Source: an uncultured Mailhella sp. (GTDB lineage Bacteria > Desulfobacterota > Desulfovibrionia > Desulfovibrionales > Desulfovibrionaceae). Taken from it: DNA of 47,908 bases. The position numbers and the translations under genes were made by a program. Of this stretch, positions 39,046 to 47,898 are shown one piece after another. The stretch spans positions 1-47,908 of the forward strand of contig CALUTB010000011.1 of NCBI GenBank assembly GCA_944323575.1. Direction: 5' to 3'. Below the pieces are notes generated by a model, which had not been told where the DNA came from, did not search any database, and worked only from the letters and a program-made list of their open reading frames with translations. Positions within the stretch are counted from its first letter, which is position 1; each line of letters opens with the position of its first letter.

Positions 39046-40083
39046 TTACTCCTGGGCGGACAGCATGGACAGGAACTTGTCCTGTTCCGCCTTCTGCTCG
39101 TCGGTGATGAGGCCCTTGCTCTCGAAGTATTCCCGGGCGCCTTCATGCATGGGCGGAAGACCGAGGGACATGACGCCCCAATCGACGGCCTGTCCGTGCA
39201 CGTTGACCCATTCATCCCGATGTTCCATGATCACTCTGACAAGCTCGGCGGCCATGGCCTTGGGCATCTTCTCGTTCACAAGCAGAACGGAACGGTAAAT
39301 GGGAGCATTCTTCACTTCATCCGTATTGCCGTAAAGACGGGAACCGGCAGGCAGGGTATCGAAGTAGTATCCGGGAGGCATGGCGGACTTCACGGCAGGC
39401 AGCTGTTCATCGGTAGGCGTGATGAACAGACATTCGTCCTTGGCCTGACGAAGTTCCATGACCACGTTGGTCAGGGCGGGCATGATCATGGCATCCGCAC
39501 GATCTTCCACCACGTCGGCGATGGCCACGGTATTGTTGGCCTTGGTCAGATTGGCCTTGAGATCGGAATCCTTGAGGCCGGCACCGGCAAGCAGCGCGCG
39601 GACGACGGGATCAAACATGGTGTTGCCGGGATTGCGGGAATACACCACCTTGCCCTTGAGATCGGCCAGGTTCTTGATGCCCTTGTCGGGCGTGGTCAGG
39701 CAGACGAAGGCCTGGGAGCTGGCGGGAAGCAGAGTGCGCATGAAGCCCATCTTATCGGCGCCTTCCAGGCCGGCCATGTGGGCCATCACGTCGGCGCCGC
39801 TGTGAATGGCCATATCCACTTCGCCCTTTTTCATCATGGGCGCAAAATTGTTGATGCCTCCGATGGGCTGAACGATGACGCGCTGAATCGGCGTATTCTT
39901 TTCAATGACGCGGGCAATGGCCGCCATGATCATGTTGGCCGGGCCGCCGGAGGACGCCATGGATACGATCATCTTCTTGGGCCACACGATTTCCTCACCG
40001 GCCGCATATGCAGAACCGCCGGTCAGACAGACGGCCAGCATGGCCGCGACAAGCCCCTTTCCTGAAAGCTTCGACAACAGCAT
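39046..40083 (-). CDS. TAXI-type TRAP transporter solute-binding protein
   Basis: The 345-residue protein has a signal peptide (LLSKLSGKGLVAAMLAVCLTG...YAAGEE) and the TAXI-family pattern, including SSGGPANMIMAAIARVIEKN near the mature start and a later GVVYSRNPGNTMF-like loop (GKVVYSRNPGNTMFDPVVRA). Such proteins bind an organic anion in the periplasm and deliver it to the fused permease encoded downstream on the map (upstream in the operon). I chose the ATG at 40083 with AAAGGAGGAGACT before it. It is 5 bases from the flavoprotein gene. Confidence 0.9.
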   Translation of the reverse strand: MLLSKLSGKGLVAAMLAVCLTGGSAYAAGEEIVWPKKMIVSMASSGGPANMIMAAIARVIEKNTPIQRVIVQPIGGINNFAPMMKKGEVDMAIHSGADVMAHMAGLEGADKMGFMRTLLPASSQAFVCLTTPDKGIKNLADLKGKVVYSRNPGNTMFDPVVRALLAGAGLKDSDLKANLTKANNTVAIADVVEDRADAMIMPALTNVVMELRQAKDECLFITPTDEQLPAVKSAMPPGYYFDTLPAGSRLYGNTDEVKNAPIYRSVLLVNEKMPKAMAAELVRVIMEHRDEWVNVHGQAVDWGVMSLGLPPMHEGAREYFESKGLITDEQKAEQDKFLSMLSAQE

Positions 40084-40117
40084 AGTCTCCTCCTTTTTCA
40101 GATAGAACAGGGTATCA

Positions 40118-42088
40118 TCATGCCGTGGGGTCTGTTTTCGCCGCGCTTTCGGCAACAGCGGATTGACGGGATCCGCGCATATAGAACGCAACGACCACAC
40201 AGATGGATATGGGTACCAGCACATAGTTGAATTCCGTGGGGAACGGCACGACGAACAGGCCGCCCAGCACGGCGAATATCACACGGGTCAGCTTGCCTAC
40301 CGGAGCAAACATGACGCCGGTAAAGGCACTGGAAAGCAGCATCAGGCTGACGAAGATACCTACGAAGTCAAAGGCGATTTCAAAGGCGCTGCCTACCCAG
40401 AGAATCCCGGGGTTGGTCACGAAGAACCAGGGCAGCAGGAAGGCTGAAATGCCCAGACGGGTGGCCAGAAGTCCGGTGCGCGTGGCATCGGCATCGGCTA
40501 TGCCTGCGGCTACGAATGCCGCAATGGCCACGGGCGGAGTGATGAAGGAAAGCGTTCCGTAATAGAACAGGAACATGTGTGCGGCGATGGGAAGCACGCC
40601 GGCGGAAATCAGGGCGGGAACCAGCATGGCCACGGCGAGCAGGTAGCAGGCCAGAGCGGTCATGCCCATGCCCATGATGAAGATGGAGATGGCCGTCATG
40701 GCCAGCAGCAGGAACCGGCTGTTGCCCGCAAGATCGGCCAGGGCGCCTGCAAGACCGCTGCCCATGCCGGAAATGTTCAGGGCTCCGACCAGAATGCCGA
40801 TACCAGTGCACAGGGGAATGACCATGATCATGCCAGCAGCGGTGTCATCCAGAATTTCCAGAACGCGCTTGGGCGTCAGACGGGTGCGCTTGGAAAAGCA
40901 ACTGCAGATGACGAGGGCGATGATGGTGTACAGAATACTGGTCTGAGCGGAATACTTGAGCACGCCCAGCGTGAAGATCAGAACGCCCAGAGGCGCGAGA
41001 TAGTACCAGCCGCGTTTCAGCACGGTCCAGACCTGAGGCAGCTTTTCCTCGGGCAGTCCGCGGAAACCGTTGCGAATGGCTTCGGAATCGATCTGGAACA
41101 ACAGGATGCCATAATAGACCACCACGGGCAGGAAGGCCGCGGCACACACCGTCCAGTAGTTCACGCTCAATGCGTCGGCAATCAGGAAGGACACCGACCC
41201 CATGATGGGAGGAGTGAAGGGACCGCCGGTACTGGCCACGGCTTCCACGGCACCGGCCAGCTCCGGCTTGAAGCCGTTCTGCTTCATCATGGGAATGGTG
41301 ATCTGACCGGTCGTCGCCACGTTGGCCGCAGGAGAACCGGAAAGGGAACCGAACAGCATGGAAGAAAACACGGCTGTTTTGGCTGGGCCGCCGCGGTACT
41401 TGCCCATGCAGGCCAGCGCCAGATCACCGAAGAAATCGTCGGCTCCGCAGATGCGCAGCACCGACCCGAACAGGATGAAACCCGGCACCACGCTGGTCAC
41501 CGTACCCAAAATGGATCCCCACATGCCTTCGCCGCTCAGATACATCCAGGCCACGGCACGCGGATAGCTGTATCCGGAACTCATCATGAAACCGGGGAAG
41601 TGGTCGCTGTACACGAAATAGAAAAAGGAAGCGACGATCAGGCCCACCGGAATCCAGCCGGCCACGCGGCGCGCCGTTTCCAAAATGGCAAGGGTAAAGG
41701 CGAAGCCGAGACACATCTGAGGCACGGTGGCATCCTTCCATTCATAGACCAGCGCGGACGCATTAACGGCGATATAACCGGCGCCTACGGCCGCCATCAG
41801 AACCAGAAGAATATCGACAACGGAAAGATCACCCAGTCCCTTGCCCTTCTTCCACGGAACGACAAGCAGAGCGAGCGAGGTGACGGCACCGGCGCAGATC
41901 GCCCGATGCGTGATGGGAAAGACAACGATTCCAAGATAAAAGAACACGTTGAACAGCGACATGATGATGTAGATCGTCCATGCCACGCCTATGACACCAG
42001 CGATTTTGAGGCGAAGATTACGTTCGCTCCAGGGAATCGCAGCGGAATACTTTTTCCGAACAACCGGTTTGCTGGTTTCCATTGTCAT
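40118..42088 (-). CDS. TRAP transporter fused 4TM/12TM permease
   Basis: The 656-residue membrane protein joins a short N-terminal membrane domain (4 helices) to a large DctM-like domain with the typical GSLSGSPAANVATTGQITIPMM and PPIMGSV segments and a C-terminal GLLATRLGISAF section. Fused permeases are the normal partners of TAXI binding proteins. They import organic acids with sodium or protons. I chose the ATG at 42088, preceded by AAGGAGGAG. It is the first gene of the operon and is divergent from a LysR gene. Confidence 0.93.
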   Translation of the reverse strand: MTMETSKPVVRKKYSAAIPWSERNLRLKIAGVIGVAWTIYIIMSLFNVFFYLGIVVFPITHRAICAGAVTSLALLVVPWKKGKGLGDLSVVDILLVLMAAVGAGYIAVNASALVYEWKDATVPQMCLGFAFTLAILETARRVAGWIPVGLIVASFFYFVYSDHFPGFMMSSGYSYPRAVAWMYLSGEGMWGSILGTVTSVVPGFILFGSVLRICGADDFFGDLALACMGKYRGGPAKTAVFSSMLFGSLSGSPAANVATTGQITIPMMKQNGFKPELAGAVEAVASTGGPFTPPIMGSVSFLIADALSVNYWTVCAAAFLPVVVYYGILLFQIDSEAIRNGFRGLPEEKLPQVWTVLKRGWYYLAPLGVLIFTLGVLKYSAQTSILYTIIALVICSCFSKRTRLTPKRVLEILDDTAAGMIMVIPLCTGIGILVGALNISGMGSGLAGALADLAGNSRFLLLAMTAISIFIMGMGMTALACYLLAVAMLVPALISAGVLPIAAHMFLFYYGTLSFITPPVAIAAFVAAGIADADATRTGLLATRLGISAFLLPWFFVTNPGILWVGSAFEIAFDFVGIFVSLMLLSSAFTGVMFAPVGKLTRVIFAVLGGLFVVPFPTEFNYVLVPISICVVVAFYMRGSRQSAVAESAAKTDPTA

Positions 42089-42156
42089 GACTTGCTCCTC
42101 CTTGTGTGAATAAAAACACAGCCATGATATCTTGTAAAACCGAAAAAAAATAATTA

Positions 42157-42172
42157 TTGTTCGAAAAAACAA
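42157..42172. promoter_or_regulatory. Candidate LysR box between divergent genes
   Basis: TTGT (42157-42160) and ACAA (42169-42172) form a short palindrome with the T-N11-A pattern of LysR-type binding sites. It lies in the 111-base region between the TRAP operon and the lysR gene. The AT-rich bases around it should contain both promoters. Confidence 0.45.
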
Positions 42173-42199
42173 AACACTCACTCCGTCGGGAGCTGCACC

Positions 42200-43162
42200 A
42201 TGATTGAAGAACTGAACGGGGATTTCATCCAGTGGCTTCGAGGTTTTTACTACATCGCAAAGACCGGCAGCATACGACGGGCATCACTGCTCATGAACCG
42301 CAGCGCCTCGACGCTGAGCTATCAGCTCAAGGCACTGGAAGCGAATCTGAACACCGTTCTGTTCGACCGCTACAAGAAGGGCATGAATCTCACGCCGGAA
42401 GGCAGAAAGCTGCTTGACTGGGCGATTTCCACCTTTGAAACGCTCAAATGTCTGCGCTCGGAAGTCGGCAATCTGCACGGCGACCTGAAAGGGCAGATCA
42501 TTCTTTCCTGCAATCTGCCCATAGCCCGCAAAATCGTGGACTGCGTGGCCGCCTTTCAGGTGACGCATCCGGAAGTGAACATTCTCATACGCCGGGCCAT
42601 GCCGTATGAGGTGGTCAACGACGTGGAGGCGTCGCGGGTGGACTTCGGGTTCACAGGACTGACGACACTGCCCGAACACTGTGAATTTGAAAAGCTTTTT
42701 CTTTCAAGACCGCTTCTTGTCACCCGCAGGGACAACGACTACAACCTGCCGGAAAATCCGGATCTGGAAGATCTGGAACGTCTGCCCTTCGTCTCGTTTC
42801 TCTCGGAGCAGATGGACGACAAAGGCGATCCCTATTTCGGCTCCAATGCCACCACGAGTCCGTACACGAAGAAGAACGCCATCTGCGTCAACAGCAATTT
42901 TCTCATGCTTCAATACGTATTGCGCGGCGTCGGCGTGGCCATCATGGATGAGATGAGCATTACTTCAAGCTCGTTCAACATCAAGCCGAGTCCGTTCAAG
43001 CTCTACCCTCTGGACCGTTTTCTGCCTGTGGTTCATTACGGACTTCTGATCCGCAAACATAAACACCTGCCCCCTCAGGCAGCGGCACTCATCAAAAGTC
43101 TCCGGGAAGACTGTGGTCCCGACAGTGCAGGCAATCCCGCAGGGCTTCCCAACGGAGGCTGA
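42200..43162 (+). CDS. LysR-family transcriptional regulator
   Basis: The 320-residue protein has the N-terminal LysR helix-turn-helix (IAKTGSIRRASLLMNRSASTLSYQLKALEANLNTVLFDR, about 19-57) and a periplasmic-binding-like effector domain from about 95. Residues such as RVDFGFTGL mark the effector domain. It is divergent from the TRAP permease operon and probably controls it in response to the imported acid. GGGAG before the ATG is the ribosome binding site. Confidence 0.93.
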   Translation: MIEELNGDFIQWLRGFYYIAKTGSIRRASLLMNRSASTLSYQLKALEANLNTVLFDRYKKGMNLTPEGRKLLDWAISTFETLKCLRSEVGNLHGDLKGQIILSCNLPIARKIVDCVAAFQVTHPEVNILIRRAMPYEVVNDVEASRVDFGFTGLTTLPEHCEFEKLFLSRPLLVTRRDNDYNLPENPDLEDLERLPFVSFLSEQMDDKGDPYFGSNATTSPYTKKNAICVNSNFLMLQYVLRGVGVAIMDEMSITSSSFNIKPSPFKLYPLDRFLPVVHYGLLIRKHKHLPPQAAALIKSLREDCGPDSAGNPAGLPNGG

Positions 43163-43179
43163 TACTCGCACTCTCCACA

Positions 43180-43221
43180 GTCAAAGGACCGTCCGCACAG
43201 ACATGCGGACGGTCCTTTGAC
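43180..43221 (+). terminator. Long perfect hairpin after lysR
   Basis: An 18-bp perfect stem (43180-43197 with 43204-43221) with the loop CAGACA. No T tract follows, but the exceptional stability suggests a transcription or mRNA-end function. Bases 43222-43406 contain no gene. Confidence 0.65.
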
Positions 43222-43406
43222 GGCGACGCAACGTTCAGTCTCAAATGCGATGCATCCTTAGCTGTCCCGGACGTCGGTATCGTTCGCGTTTCCTTCAAAA
43301 AAGCCTTGTTTCAGAGCAACCGGGCGGTCATGAAGGCGTTTTTCATGTGACATATGGAACAATATAATCTTTATATAACAAATCAGAATAACTATAGAAA
43401 ATGTTT

Positions 43407-44078
43407 TCAGCTCTGCATTTTTCCATTGATGCTTTCCGAAGAAACCGGAGACGCTTCCTGAATCGATCTGACGTATTCCACCACGTTCCAGTACTCGGAA
43501 ACTCCTCCAAGTCCCGTACTGGCATCAAAAAGGAAGATTTTGCCGCTGCCGGACTGCGGTTCTTCCTTCGGCCTCATGACCCAGAACGGTTTATAGAGAA
43601 AATACGACACCTTCCGTATGCAGCGGATGTCGGCCCGCGGACCGAGAGGAATATTGCAGCGCTTGTTCCACGCAGCCAGGGCAAAGGCCTCCGCGGCGGC
43701 CTCGGCTTCCGCCTGATCCAGAAGAGGAGAAGCCATGTGAGCAATGACGGAACGGACATCCGTCCCGCTTCCGAATTCCGCGGGAGAAAAACCGGCCTTC
43801 TCCTCCATGAAGGAAAGCCTTTCCTCATAGTGCTGGGGAAAAGAGGACACTCTCCGGCACGTCCCCTTGCGGGCGTCCGAAATCAGAAGCATCTCCAGCG
43901 GTTTTTCTCCGAAAATACGCCATCTGGCCGAACCCGTCAGATGCATGGACCAGTAAGGATAGTACAGAAGATCCAGTCGGACCTCTTCCCGTCGGCGTCG
44001 AAGAAAATCATACCTGCCTGCAAGACGATCCTCGGTCCAGCTCAGGCCGGTGGAAGGTATGGAAACGTGCTTTCCCAT
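43407..44078 (-). CDS. Hypothetical protein, last gene of the symporter operon
   Basis: I do not recognise this protein of about 223 residues. It opens MGKHVSIPSTGLSWTEDRLA and contains LLYYPYWSMHLTGSARWRIF and PLLDQAEAEAAAEAFALAAW, so it appears soluble with many aromatic and arginine residues and no signal peptide or membrane segment. A cytoplasmic enzyme or accessory protein is possible. I chose the ATG at 44078; an in-frame ATG at 44111 adds 11 residues. It is on the minus strand and may be cotranscribed with the symporter, separated by a hairpin at 44175-44218. Confidence 0.6.
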   Translation of the reverse strand: MGKHVSIPSTGLSWTEDRLAGRYDFLRRRREEVRLDLLYYPYWSMHLTGSARWRIFGEKPLEMLLISDARKGTCRRVSSFPQHYEERLSFMEEKAGFSPAEFGSGTDVRSVIAHMASPLLDQAEAEAAAEAFALAAWNKRCNIPLGPRADIRCIRKVSYFLYKPFWVMRPKEEPQSGSGKIFLFDASTGLGGVSEYWNVVEYVRSIQEASPVSSESINGKMQS

Positions 44079-44174
44079 GATGTTGCAACCGCCTTCCGTC
44101 CTGTCTCGCATCAGTGTGCGGCAGGACGACTTTCAGGCCTTCCGGGAAAAGCCCCTCCCGGTTGAGGCCGTGCA

Positions 44175-44218
44175 GGAATGCCGAATTTTCCGGTTCCGTC
44201 CGGAAGACACGGCATTCC
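44175..44218 (-). other. Intercistronic hairpin in the symporter operon
   Basis: GGAATGCCG (44175-44183) pairs with 44210-44218, and inside it TTCCGG (44188-44193) pairs with 44200-44205. The nested stems lie between the symporter and hypothetical genes and could partly terminate. Confidence 0.5.
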
Positions 44219-44236
44219 GTCGAACGAGCATCCGGA

Positions 44237-45703
44237 TCAGAGCTGCCGGAATTTTTCCCACAGACTGCTGATGTCCGGATCAAGCTCGTTTTTCCTGTAT
44301 ATGGAGTTCACGACGAAGAAGATGAGCGGAGCGCCGATGAGTCCGACCAGAAGAGCCGGGATGCCCGTAGGAGCCTGCAGCCAGATGGTCCATATCGGAA
44401 TGATGAACATGATGCTCACCATCTGTGCAAGAGCCGCCTGCTTGGTGGCATTCGGGATGAGGATGACGCCGATCATGGGCATGAGGAAGGTGAAGACCAG
44501 AAATCCGAAGGCGAACACGCCGATCCAGAAGATGATGGTCGGAGGTTTGATGGCGAAAAGCAGCGGAAGCAGCACGAAGATGGTCGCACCGACACGGTTG
44601 TAGAACATGGGGTGCCGCTCATAGCGCTGAGGAATGACCAGCTTGAAGATGTCTTCCGTGAGCGAGGAGGCCGCCACCACAATGGAGCCGCTCACGGTGG
44701 ACATGATGGCGGCAAGCACCGCGGCAAGATAGAGGCCGCCCATCAGAGGCGAGAGCACCTTGGGAATGAGCAGCGGGATGACGAGATCGGGATTCTGGAC
44801 TTCTCCCGGAGAGAACACCATGTGGCTCATCATGCCGGTCAGGACCAGCGTCCATGCCAGGATGGCGGAGAAGACCACGCATACGATCATGGCGACCCTG
44901 GCGGTGCGCACGTCGCGCATGGAGAAGATGGCCACGCTCTGCTGCGGCATGGCGATGCCCACCAGCATGGTGATGGCGAGAATGATGAACAGGTTGGCCC
45001 AGCTCATCTTGCCGCCGCCCGTGATGTCGAGAAGATTGGGATCAATGGATCCGAGCGCCGCATTTATCTGGGAAAGCAGATCGGAGGAAATGCCGCCGAA
45101 GGCCGCGTGTGCAGTGGCGACAAAAATGGCGATGGAGCCGAAGATCATGATGATGCCCTGGATGAAGTCGGTCCATACCGAGGCGAGGTAGCCGCCCATG
45201 ATGCAGTAGACGCCCACGATGATGGCGCCGATGAACAGACCATGCATATAATCCAGTCCGAGGATGGCGGAGAAGATTTCTCCCGTGGCCTTGAACTGGG
45301 CGACCAGAGAACCGCCGAGACCGATGAGAATGGCGACGGCGGCCACGACGCGGATGGCACGGCAGTTGTAGCGCTTTTCCAGCATCTGGGGCAGGGTGAG
45401 CACGTTGAAATGGTCAAAGGCCAGCTTAAGACGCTGTCCGAAGACGCGGAAGGAGAAGAAATAGCAAAGCGGCGTGCCTATGCCCATGGCCATGGAAGAC
45501 CAGCCGGCATTCCAGGCCATGCCCGGGCTGCCCACCAGCTTGACGCCGCTCTCCCATGTGGCGGCGAACTTGAAGGCCGTGAACCAGGGACCGAATCCCT
45601 TGCCGCCGAGAAAATAATCTCTGGAATCCCGCACCTTCTTCGACGCAAGATATCCGATGAACAGCATGAGGGCGAAGTAAACGACAAGTATGGCTATCAT
45701 CAT
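44237..45703 (-). CDS. Sodium:solute symporter (SSS family)
   Basis: The 488-residue membrane protein shows the SSS plan with about 13 hydrophobic segments: an N-terminal SKKVRDSRDYFLGGKGFGPW, the GGSLVAQFKATGEIFSAILG segment, GGYLASVWTDFIQGIIMIFG, and the later MSTVSGSIVVAASSLTEDIF core. These are the signatures of pantothenate/proline/acetate-type sodium symporters. Substrate is not evident. It starts at the ATG at 45703, just after the small protein gene, and shares an operon with an AprA-like flavoprotein and a ferredoxin. Confidence 0.92.
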   Translation of the reverse strand: MMIAILVVYFALMLFIGYLASKKVRDSRDYFLGGKGFGPWFTAFKFAATWESGVKLVGSPGMAWNAGWSSMAMGIGTPLCYFFSFRVFGQRLKLAFDHFNVLTLPQMLEKRYNCRAIRVVAAVAILIGLGGSLVAQFKATGEIFSAILGLDYMHGLFIGAIIVGVYCIMGGYLASVWTDFIQGIIMIFGSIAIFVATAHAAFGGISSDLLSQINAALGSIDPNLLDITGGGKMSWANLFIILAITMLVGIAMPQQSVAIFSMRDVRTARVAMIVCVVFSAILAWTLVLTGMMSHMVFSPGEVQNPDLVIPLLIPKVLSPLMGGLYLAAVLAAIMSTVSGSIVVAASSLTEDIFKLVIPQRYERHPMFYNRVGATIFVLLPLLFAIKPPTIIFWIGVFAFGFLVFTFLMPMIGVILIPNATKQAALAQMVSIMFIIPIWTIWLQAPTGIPALLVGLIGAPLIFFVVNSIYRKNELDPDISSLWEKFRQL

Positions 45704-45718
45704 GGCGTGCGATCTCCG

Positions 45719-45856
45719 CTAGTTCCGTTTGTTTCTGTCGGATGGGGTTCTGTCCTGGAGGCACCACCAGATGCCGTAGCCTATGACGAATATGAATTGG
45801 ACCAGAAACGCTCCGATGTAGAGGAGGAACGTCGAAGTGGGCATATTGGCTATCAT
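45719..45856 (-). CDS. Small membrane protein, symporter accessory
   Basis: The 45-residue product starts MIANMPTSTFLLYIGAFLVQ and has one membrane helix that ends in a positively charged tail (DRTPSDRNKRN). Small single-helix proteins like this often accompany SSS symporters; it lies 15 bases before the symporter ATG on the same strand. It may help folding or stability of the symporter. Confidence 0.65.
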   Translation of the reverse strand: MIANMPTSTFLLYIGAFLVQFIFVIGYGIWWCLQDRTPSDRNKRN

Positions 45857-45931
45857 GCATCCTCCTGCGGATGCCCGGCTTCCGGAACGCCGGAAGCCGG
45901 GGTCGGGGCCGCGTCGGGCGACCCGTTTTTG

Positions 45932-46153
45932 TCAGATCTTCCAGGGCAGGATGGGACGCCGTTCGCGATCTGCGGAAACGGCTATGGCTCCTGCCGGGCA
46001 GTATTTTTCACACAGGAAGCAGGACTGGCAGTCCTGAAGATACGTGATCACGGGGCGCTTCTCCTCATCCGGACGCACTACGTCCTGAGGGCAGTAGGTG
46101 ATGCAGCGGCCGCAGCGTACGCATTTGTCGTAATCGATATGACGGATGCCCAT
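45932..46153 (-). CDS. Small two-[4Fe-4S] ferredoxin
   Basis: The 73-residue protein has two cluster motifs, CVRCGRCITYCP (residues 11-22) and CQSCFLCEKYCP (42-53), each C-x2-C-x2-C-x3-CP. It is a partner of the flavoprotein encoded next to it, whose stop touches its start at base 46153. Compared with the ferredoxin at 37142 the second motif is regular, so the two flavoprotein modules use different ferredoxins. Confidence 0.92.
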   Translation of the reverse strand: MGIRHIDYDKCVRCGRCITYCPQDVVRPDEEKRPVITYLQDCQSCFLCEKYCPAGAIAVSADRERRPILPWKI

Positions 46154-47898
46154 TATATGTTCTCCCCAAGCTTTCTTGCAGCAGCGATGGAGGCATGCAG
46201 CTCGCGTTTGTGTTCCGGACGGAGCGGATAACGGTCGATGGGAATGTCCTTCGTGCTCAGGCAGAGTTCATTGTCCTTCTGCTCCACGAGTATCCACTTC
46301 AGCCAGTTCTCGTTGTCGATTTCAGGGTAGTCCAGGCGCAGATGCGAGCCGCGGCTTTCCTTTCGGTGCAGGGCGGCAGTAAGCATCACTTCCGCGCTCA
46401 GCACCATGTTCCGGGCTTCGAGTGCAAAACGCAGGCCGTGCGCATCCAGAGCGCGCAGGCGCGGAACGTCGTATTTCTTGATTTCCCGGATACGGTCGAG
46501 CGCCGCCTGCATCTTCTCTTCCGTGCGCAGGATGTACACGTCGTAGGGGAAGAGCGCTTCCTGCACGGCGATGACCACGTGGGAAGGATCCACGCCCTGA
46601 GGATGATGCATGGGCTCGGAAAGTCCGGCCACGACAGCTTCGATTTCCTTCTCGTCCACTTCCGGCTCACCCACGGTGCGGGCGTATTTCGCGCTGGCTT
46701 CACCCACGGCCGCGCCGGTGGTGGAGGCCGCAGGCATGGCATAGGCGCAGAAGCCTTCCACGCCAGAGGTCGGGCCGTAAGATGCGTCTCCGGCCGCATA
46801 CAGGCCGTCCAGCGTGGTCTTGCCGTCGATGTCGATGTACAGACCGCCGCCGAAGCCCACGTTGCCGATAAGCGCGGACACCCAGCTCAGCTTCCCCTGA
46901 ATGACCTTGCGGTTCTTGTCCACGTATCCGGCCTGTTCATAGGAGCGGTACATGAGCGGCAGGGTGCGCTCGAACAGTTCCCAGTCCTTCGGCGTATACG
47001 AGGAGTAGTCGAAATACAGGGGGCCGCGGCCGAAGTGAACTTCCAGCGCCATGGATGCGGAGATGCGCCACAGGTTGCCGTGCGAGGCATATTCGGGATC
47101 GTACTTGGCCGTGAAGTCTTCGCCGAGAGCGTTCACGAATTTCGCGCCGAGGCCCTGCGACACGTTCATGCCGTGGGTGGCGAAGTGGCCGTGCGTCAGC
47201 TGATGGCAGTTGAATTCATAGTTGGCAAGTGCCGCGCCGGCTTCCAGTCCCATGATGTGGGCGTCGCCGGTTTCCATGTGCAGGTCCGCGTAGTGGGATT
47301 TGTAGGCCTGCGCTCCGGTGGTGAGAACCACGGCCTTCGCCTTCACCACGTACATTTCGCCGGTCACGCCGTGAAAGCCCACGACGCCGCGGATCGCGCG
47401 GGCATTGCCCTTTTCGTGCAGCAGCGCGTCCACCATGACGCGGTCCACGATTTTGACGCCCTTGTCCTTGCAGACTTTGCGCATGACTTCCATGAACTGA
47501 GGACCGTGGAACATCAACGTCTTGATGGGGCGCTTGTCCGAAGATCCCTGCCCTTCAATGCGATGATAGGTTCCGTCTTCGTTCTTCTCGAAGACCACGC
47601 CCCAGGACTCCAGTTCCTTCACCCGGTCGCCGATGGTGTCGAAATGCTTTTTCAGCCAGTCCTGATCGTTGATGTAGAAACCTTCCTCCACGGCCTTGCC
47701 GTACCACAGGTCGAGGGAATCCTCCTCCTTGAGGTATGCCTTGAACGATCCGGCACCGAAGGTGCCGCAACCGCTCTTGCCGACATAGCCCTTGTCGAGA
47801 AGAAGGACGTCAGCTCCGTTTTCCGCGGCCTTGACCGCCGCAAACGTACCGGCAGGACCGCCGCCGACGACGGCGACATCGCATTGCAGTGTTTTCAT
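46153..47898 (-). CDS. FAD-dependent oxidoreductase, AprA/fumarate-reductase-like
   Basis: The 581-residue flavoprotein has the FAD motif VVGGGPAGTFAAVKAAENGA at residues 10-29, then GKSGCGTFGAGSF, the second FAD motif LDGLYAAGDASYGP and a C-terminal domain with RKESRGSHLRLDYP, which also appears in the protein at 37379 (RKESRGQHRRVDYP). Both are related to AprA and fumarate reductases. With the neighbouring ferredoxin and symporter it likely handles a substrate brought in with sodium. GGAGAA at the very end of the window is the ribosome binding site; the promoter is outside. Confidence 0.88.
   Translation of the reverse strand: MKTLQCDVAVVGGGPAGTFAAVKAAENGADVLLLDKGYVGKSGCGTFGAGSFKAYLKEEDSLDLWYGKAVEEGFYINDQDWLKKHFDTIGDRVKELESWGVVFEKNEDGTYHRIEGQGSSDKRPIKTLMFHGPQFMEVMRKVCKDKGVKIVDRVMVDALLHEKGNARAIRGVVGFHGVTGEMYVVKAKAVVLTTGAQAYKSHYADLHMETGDAHIMGLEAGAALANYEFNCHQLTHGHFATHGMNVSQGLGAKFVNALGEDFTAKYDPEYASHGNLWRISASMALEVHFGRGPLYFDYSSYTPKDWELFERTLPLMYRSYEQAGYVDKNRKVIQGKLSWVSALIGNVGFGGGLYIDIDGKTTLDGLYAAGDASYGPTSGVEGFCAYAMPAASTTGAAVGEASAKYARTVGEPEVDEKEIEAVVAGLSEPMHHPQGVDPSHVVIAVQEALFPYDVYILRTEEKMQAALDRIREIKKYDVPRLRALDAHGLRFALEARNMVLSAEVMLTAALHRKESRGSHLRLDYPEIDNENWLKWILVEQKDNELCLSTKDIPIDRYPLRPEHKRELHASIAAARKLGENI

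Noticed and set aside
37061..39298. 745-codon plus-strand frame opposite ferredoxin and flavoprotein
   Set aside because: No motifs; covers two genes with clear cofactor motifs on the other strand.
44114..46231. 705-codon plus-strand frame opposite the symporter and ferredoxin
   Set aside because: Asp/Glu/His-rich shadow crossing several real genes.
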